Source of the DNA: Fidelibacterota bacterium
Lineage (GTDB): Bacteria; Fidelibacterota; Marinisomatia; Marinisomatales; UBA1611
Assembly (NCBI GenBank): GCA_015658495.1
Contig: DQOT01000182.1
Location: forward strand, 1 to 17,623
DNA: 17,623 bases
Reading direction: 5' to 3'
Part shown: piece after piece, positions 14,951 through 17,623 of the stretch
Layout of the letters: every line of letters begins with the position of its first letter
Position numbering within the stretch: position 1 is the stretch's first letter
Made by a program: the position numbers and the translations under genes
The notes under the pieces: generated by a model
Told to the model about the DNA's origin: nothing
Database searches by the model: none
The model's input: the letters and a program-made list of their open reading frames with translations, nothing else

Positions 14951-14952
14951 AA

Positions 14953-15339
14953 ATGAAATTATTTATTAATATTAGTACGACTGCACTTGCTATAATTTTT
15001 CTATGGAATTGTGGAAAAAGTAATCCTGAAACCATTCCAACCATGACTAGTCCTCAAGGGGAAAAACTGTTATCTAACCAAGATTATATATTTCTGGATG
15101 TGCGGACAGAACAGGAACATGATGTGGGCCATATCCCCAATTCGACCCATATTCCCGTGGGATCACTGGAAACAAGAATTGATGAAATTGAAAAATTCAA
15201 AGACAAGAAAATTGTTGTGTATTGCCGAAGTGGAAACCGATCTGCAAAAGGAACAACAATTTTAATTAAATCTGGGTTTGAAGCTGTGAATTTGTCTGGC
15301 GGGATGCTGCAGTGGAAAGGGCCAGTTGACAAAAAATAA
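14953..15339 (+). CDS. Rhodanese-domain protein, probable lipoprotein
   Basis: The 128-aa protein contains a single rhodanese (sulfurtransferase) domain behind an export signal. The signal helix (MKLFINISTTALAIIFLWNC) ends in C20, a loose lipobox acceptable in Bacteroidota-like bacteria, so it is likely lipid-anchored on the periplasmic side. The domain shows IFLDVRTEQEHDVGHIPNST (46-65) and the active-site loop VVYCRSGNRSAKG (88-100) with catalytic C91, followed by NLSGGMLQWKGP. I chose the ATG at 14953, 2 nt after the permease stop, over the upstream ATG at 14938, because the latter overlaps the permease and spoils the signal peptide start. It may handle persulfide or thiosulfate sulfur in the periplasm; substrate unknown. 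Confidence 0.85.
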   Translation: MKLFINISTTALAIIFLWNCGKSNPETIPTMTSPQGEKLLSNQDYIFLDVRTEQEHDVGHIPNSTHIPVGSLETRIDEIEKFKDKKIVVYCRSGNRSAKGTTILIKSGFEAVNLSGGMLQWKGPVDKK

Positions 15340-15351
15340 ATGGAGTAAAAA

Positions 15352-15741
15352 ATGAATTACGGTTATCAAAAAACTGTTAAAAGATCCTTCGAAGATGTGG
15401 ATGGTGCACTTCGAAATGCTTTAATGGATGTTGGATTTGGAATCATTACGGAGATTGATGTTCAAAAAACGTTTAAAGAAAAATTAGATATAGATTATAT
15501 CAAATACCGGATCTTGGGTGCTTGTAATCCAACCTTGGCCAAACAGGCATTGGATCACCAACCGGAAGTAGGCATGCTCCTGCCCTGCAACGTGATCTTT
15601 TGGGAAAACGAAGATGGAACAGTTACCATTTCCGCCGTAGATGCGGAACAGCAACTCAAAGCAACAGATCAGGAAGACCTGGTTCAATTGGGCCGCGATG
15701 TGGACGGGTTACTTCGTCAGGCGGTGGATTCAATTTTGTAA
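15352..15741 (+). CDS. DUF302 family protein
   Basis: The 129-aa cytoplasmic protein matches the DUF302 family over its whole length: YIKYRILGACNPTLAKQAL (49-67), then EVGMLLPCNVIFWENEDGTV (72-91). The conserved cysteines C58 and C79 fall in the expected GACNP and LLPCN motifs. DUF302 proteins often appear near thiol, sulfur or copper genes and their chemistry is not settled. A good Shine-Dalgarno (GGAG, 15342-15345) sits 6 nt before the ATG. It lies 12 nt after the rhodanese gene, probably in one operon with it and the permease. Confidence 0.9.
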   Translation: MNYGYQKTVKRSFEDVDGALRNALMDVGFGIITEIDVQKTFKEKLDIDYIKYRILGACNPTLAKQALDHQPEVGMLLPCNVIFWENEDGTVTISAVDAEQQLKATDQEDLVQLGRDVDGLLRQAVDSIL

Positions 15742-15966
15742 ATGCATGGAGCACTTTGTGTTTACTTGCTCATCAAATTAGCTGCCAGACTAAATTGCCA
15801 GGTCCCAACCCTATACTATTATTATAAAAATAAAACAGCCATAATCGAAGAGCTGATAGAAGAGGGGTTCGGTATGCTGAATGAACAAGATGAAATCATC
15901 GCTGCCAAATCGCTCACCCCCCTTGAAAAGATAGAAGTTTTTTTCATCATTATTCTAACAGCGTAA
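15742..15966 (+). pseudogene. TetR-family regulator remnant, truncated at both ends
   Basis: Starting directly at the DUF302 stop, one open frame of 74 codons contains the second half of a TetR DNA-binding domain: LAARLNCQVPTLYYYYKNKT then AIIEELIEEGF, which matches the recognition helix and following helix of TetR proteins. The first helices of that domain are missing or altered (MHGALCVYLLI), and the ligand-binding domain stops after about 40 residues, while intact members have roughly 190-220 aa. A protein this short could not fold as a TetR dimer, so I treat it as a pseudogene. Its abutment to the DUF302 gene suggests a deletion junction. Confidence 0.7.
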
Positions 15967-16014
15967 GAATAAATATTTATCTTAAAGTGAAGATAGCTGG
16001 TAACTAAGGAATTA

Positions 16015-16698
16015 ATGGATAATTCAATGCGACCTAATTCGTTCAAAACTTTGAAACATACCTTAAGCTGGCTGTATGTGTGGGGTATTGCTTTTGGATA
16101 TATTGAGGCAGCCATAGTCATCTACCTCCGAAAAATTTATTATCCTGATGGATTTAGGTTTCCCATCGTATTGGCAGACATCGATATTGCCGCTGTGGAA
16201 ATGTTGCGGGAGTTAATGACACTGATCCTAATTCTGGCAGTGGCAGAATTGACCTTCCGGACGTTCCTTAAAAAATTTGCAGCATGTATGATTATCTTCG
16301 GGATATGGGATATTTTCTACTACCTTTTCCTGAAGATATATCTGGATTGGCCTGAAAGTTTTTTCACATGGGATATTCTGTTTCTCATCCCGTTGCCTTG
16401 GGTTGGCCCTGTACTGGCACCAATACTTGTGTCCTTAGCACTAATTTACGCTGGTATTGTTATCCTAGTAGATATGAATAGGGGTTACAAGTTTCAGTTC
16501 GATAAAAGGTTTTGGATAATGGAAATAATAGCAGGAATCATCATCATTATTTCTTTCATGATATCCGGGACTGTTGTTATAAATCAAACGATTCCAGCAT
16601 CCTTTCCTTGGATTATTTTCCTAGTAGGTTTGTTTTTCGGGTTGGTGGTTTTCCATTATTGTCTGGTGAAAGATTCGAATGTTTTAAGTGATCCATAA
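16015..16698 (+). CDS. Uncharacterised six-span membrane protein
   Basis: The 227-aa protein has about six hydrophobic helices. Notable sequence is GIAFGYIEAAIVIYLRKIYY (24-43) with a Glu inside the first helix, then WDIFYYLFLKIYLDWP and FFTWDILFLIPLPWVGPVLA, rich in Trp, Asp and Pro. I recall similar uncharacterised membrane proteins in several bacterial phyla, but no function. The chosen ATG is preceded by AAGGA (16006-16010) at a 4-nt spacing; a second ATG at 16027 would lie too far from it. It stands alone between the TetR relic and a structured intergenic region. Confidence 0.8.
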   Translation: MDNSMRPNSFKTLKHTLSWLYVWGIAFGYIEAAIVIYLRKIYYPDGFRFPIVLADIDIAAVEMLRELMTLILILAVAELTFRTFLKKFAACMIIFGIWDIFYYLFLKIYLDWPESFFTWDILFLIPLPWVGPVLAPILVSLALIYAGIVILVDMNRGYKFQFDKRFWIMEIIAGIIIIISFMISGTVVINQTIPASFPWIIFLVGLFFGLVVFHYCLVKDSNVLSDP

Positions 16699-16714
16699 CG
16701 ATTATATTACTACC

Positions 16715-16806
16715 AATAAAGCCCCGTCCACTTGTCCGCCGCCTGGCTGCCGGAACAAATAAGTCGGCATGATAAGAACCTGTAGGCGGAGTGGGGTATT
16801 TTATTT
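16715..16806 (+). other. Long imperfect, branched hairpin in the gap before the methyltransferase gene
   Basis: An outer arm contains CCAC (16728-16731) and TCCGCC (16735-16740) facing GGCGGA (16785-16790) and GTGG (16791-16794), extended by AATAAA opposite TTTATT at the base. An inner hairpin is TGCCG (16748-16752) with CGGCA (16765-16769) around a 12-nt loop. The G+C content is well above the neighbouring sequence, and the 3' side runs into TATTTTATTT. It could be a terminator for the membrane protein gene, a dispersed palindromic repeat, or a 5' leader of the methyltransferase mRNA. No known riboswitch class is recognised. Confidence 0.45.
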
Positions 16807-16883
16807 ATGGGATGATGGGTATATTTGTACTTGATATGAAAAAAGTATCCATAATGCTCATTTTGATAAAACGGAGTTTTTAG

Positions 16884-17585
16884 ATGCCTTTGTTTCTACG
16901 ACACCGGGCCAGTCAATTAAGTGAGATCATGGATCAGTCGGATTGTGATCCGGACAAGTTGTTTCGGACATATGGGCAATTCAAATATATCAATCAGTTA
17001 ACGTCTCAATGGCGACGGGTTTATTGCCGCATATTGCGTCCAGCAATGTGTAAGGAAAAGCGTCATTATCAGCTATTAGACATTGGTTGTGGAGGAGGAG
17101 ATATTACTTTTGCACTGCTGAAATGGGCAGAAGAAGACCAACTATCACTCAAGATCACTGGCATTGACACTGACCCAAGAGCCCTAGATTTTCTCGCGCA
17201 GATTCATGATCACAAAGGTATTCAGTTTTTAGGCACCAGCCTGAATGATCTGTATGAAGCTGATGAACAATTTGATTTTATTATTTCAAATCATCTGGTA
17301 CATCATTTATCCTCTACTGCCTTCAATGAGATCATGGCAAAATGTGAGAAGATGGTTCGCATGCAGGTGATTTTTAATGATATTGAACGTTCAGATATTG
17401 CCTGGTTGGGTTTTCGCTGCTTTGCCCCCCTCTTGTTTTATCGTAGTTATATTGTTATAGATGGGCTTAGATCCATCCGTCGCAGTTATTCAAAAGCAGA
17501 AGCAGAAAAGTCTGTCCGAAAGAATTGGATGATCAAGCGTTATTTCCCTTATCGATTGTTATTCATCTATGAAAAAGGCCTTTAA
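16884..17585 (+). CDS. Class I SAM-dependent methyltransferase
   Basis: The 233-aa protein has a Rossmann-type methyltransferase fold: motif I LLDIGCGGGD (64-73) binds SAM, the acidic ribose-binding position is in TGIDTDPRALDFLA (92-105), and FDFIISNHLVHHL (130-142) is the post-motif region. Before it, an N-terminal helical segment with SEIMDQSDCDPDKL and INQLTSQWRRV resembles methyltransferases found beside type III polyketide synthase and FAD-dependent oxidoreductase genes, so a small aromatic or polyketide product is one candidate substrate. The neighbouring genes that could test this lie outside the window. The ATG has a GGAG (16873-16876) 7 nt upstream. Length is normal; the last 38 bases of the window show nothing more. 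Confidence 0.88.
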   Translation: MPLFLRHRASQLSEIMDQSDCDPDKLFRTYGQFKYINQLTSQWRRVYCRILRPAMCKEKRHYQLLDIGCGGGDITFALLKWAEEDQLSLKITGIDTDPRALDFLAQIHDHKGIQFLGTSLNDLYEADEQFDFIISNHLVHHLSSTAFNEIMAKCEKMVRMQVIFNDIERSDIAWLGFRCFAPLLFYRSYIVIDGLRSIRRSYSKAEAEKSVRKNWMIKRYFPYRLLFIYEKGL

Positions 17586-17623
17586 TTTTATTCCAATTTT
17601 TAGTAATCCATATCCATTCCGCC

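Noticed and set aside
14938..14952. Upstream ATG as start of the rhodanese gene
   Set aside because: It would overlap the permease by 13 bp and add MASLK before a normal signal peptide start; the ATG at 14953 fits better.
16831..16855. TTGATA and CATAAT as promoter of the methyltransferase gene
   Set aside because: The spacing is only 13 bp, too short for a sigma-70-type promoter, and neither box is a perfect match.

Overview
The window looks like a fragment of an AT-rich (roughly 40% G+C by eye), aerobic Gram-negative bacterium. The gene families and the loose lipobox suggest the Fibrobacterota-Chlorobiota-Bacteroidota side of the tree (Marinimicrobiota, Calditrichota or similar), but no rRNA or other marker gene is present, so this placement is a low-confidence inference. 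I see no tRNA, rRNA, CRISPR array or complete mobile element.

Region 1 (1-1931, minus strand) is a tightly packed operon read leftwards. It starts with a three-part protein: a small beta domain, an SRPBCC/START-like domain and three copies of a roughly 40-residue repeat. Three tiny single-span membrane proteins of 35, 48 and 56 aa follow, two joined by TAATG stop/start overlaps, and then a membrane-anchored protein cut by the window edge. Region 2 (2077-4991, plus strand) diverges from it and is a classic cytochrome oxidase maturation operon: heme A synthase (CtaA/COX15), a SCO1/SenC copper chaperone, heme O synthase (CtaB) and a DUF420 membrane protein. Together they make heme A and metallate the Cu-A site of a heme-copper oxidase. 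The divergent tiny membrane proteins therefore plausibly belong to the same respiratory system.

Region 3 (5087-6165) is accessory-like. It has a stand-alone helix-turn-helix/coiled-coil protein with its own terminator, then a decayed C-terminal remnant of an AAA/DUF4143 ATPase with two in-frame nonsense codons, flanked on both sides by C-poor ATGG/TTGG-rich sequence.

Region 4 (6169-10743, minus strand) is one 1524-residue protein. It joins an acyl-CoA-synthetase-type adenylation module to a beta-rich region, helical regions, a segment that looks like a degenerate (catalytically dead) kinase fold, and a C-terminal GNAT acetyltransferase. This is the most unusual object in the window.

Region 5 (10744-11176) holds a possible 43-aa membrane peptide, a short repeated motif resembling an insertion-sequence end, and a candidate promoter. 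Region 6 (11177-13108, plus) is a GAF/HD-GYP cyclic-di-GMP phosphodiesterase with a long insertion, followed at once by a 108-aa acidic protein. Region 7 (13157-15966, plus) is an SLC13-type permease with TrkA-C domains, a rhodanese lipoprotein and a DUF302 protein, then a broken TetR fragment. Region 8 (16015-17585, plus) has an uncharacterised polytopic membrane protein, an intergenic region able to fold into a long branched hairpin, and a class I SAM-dependent methyltransferase.
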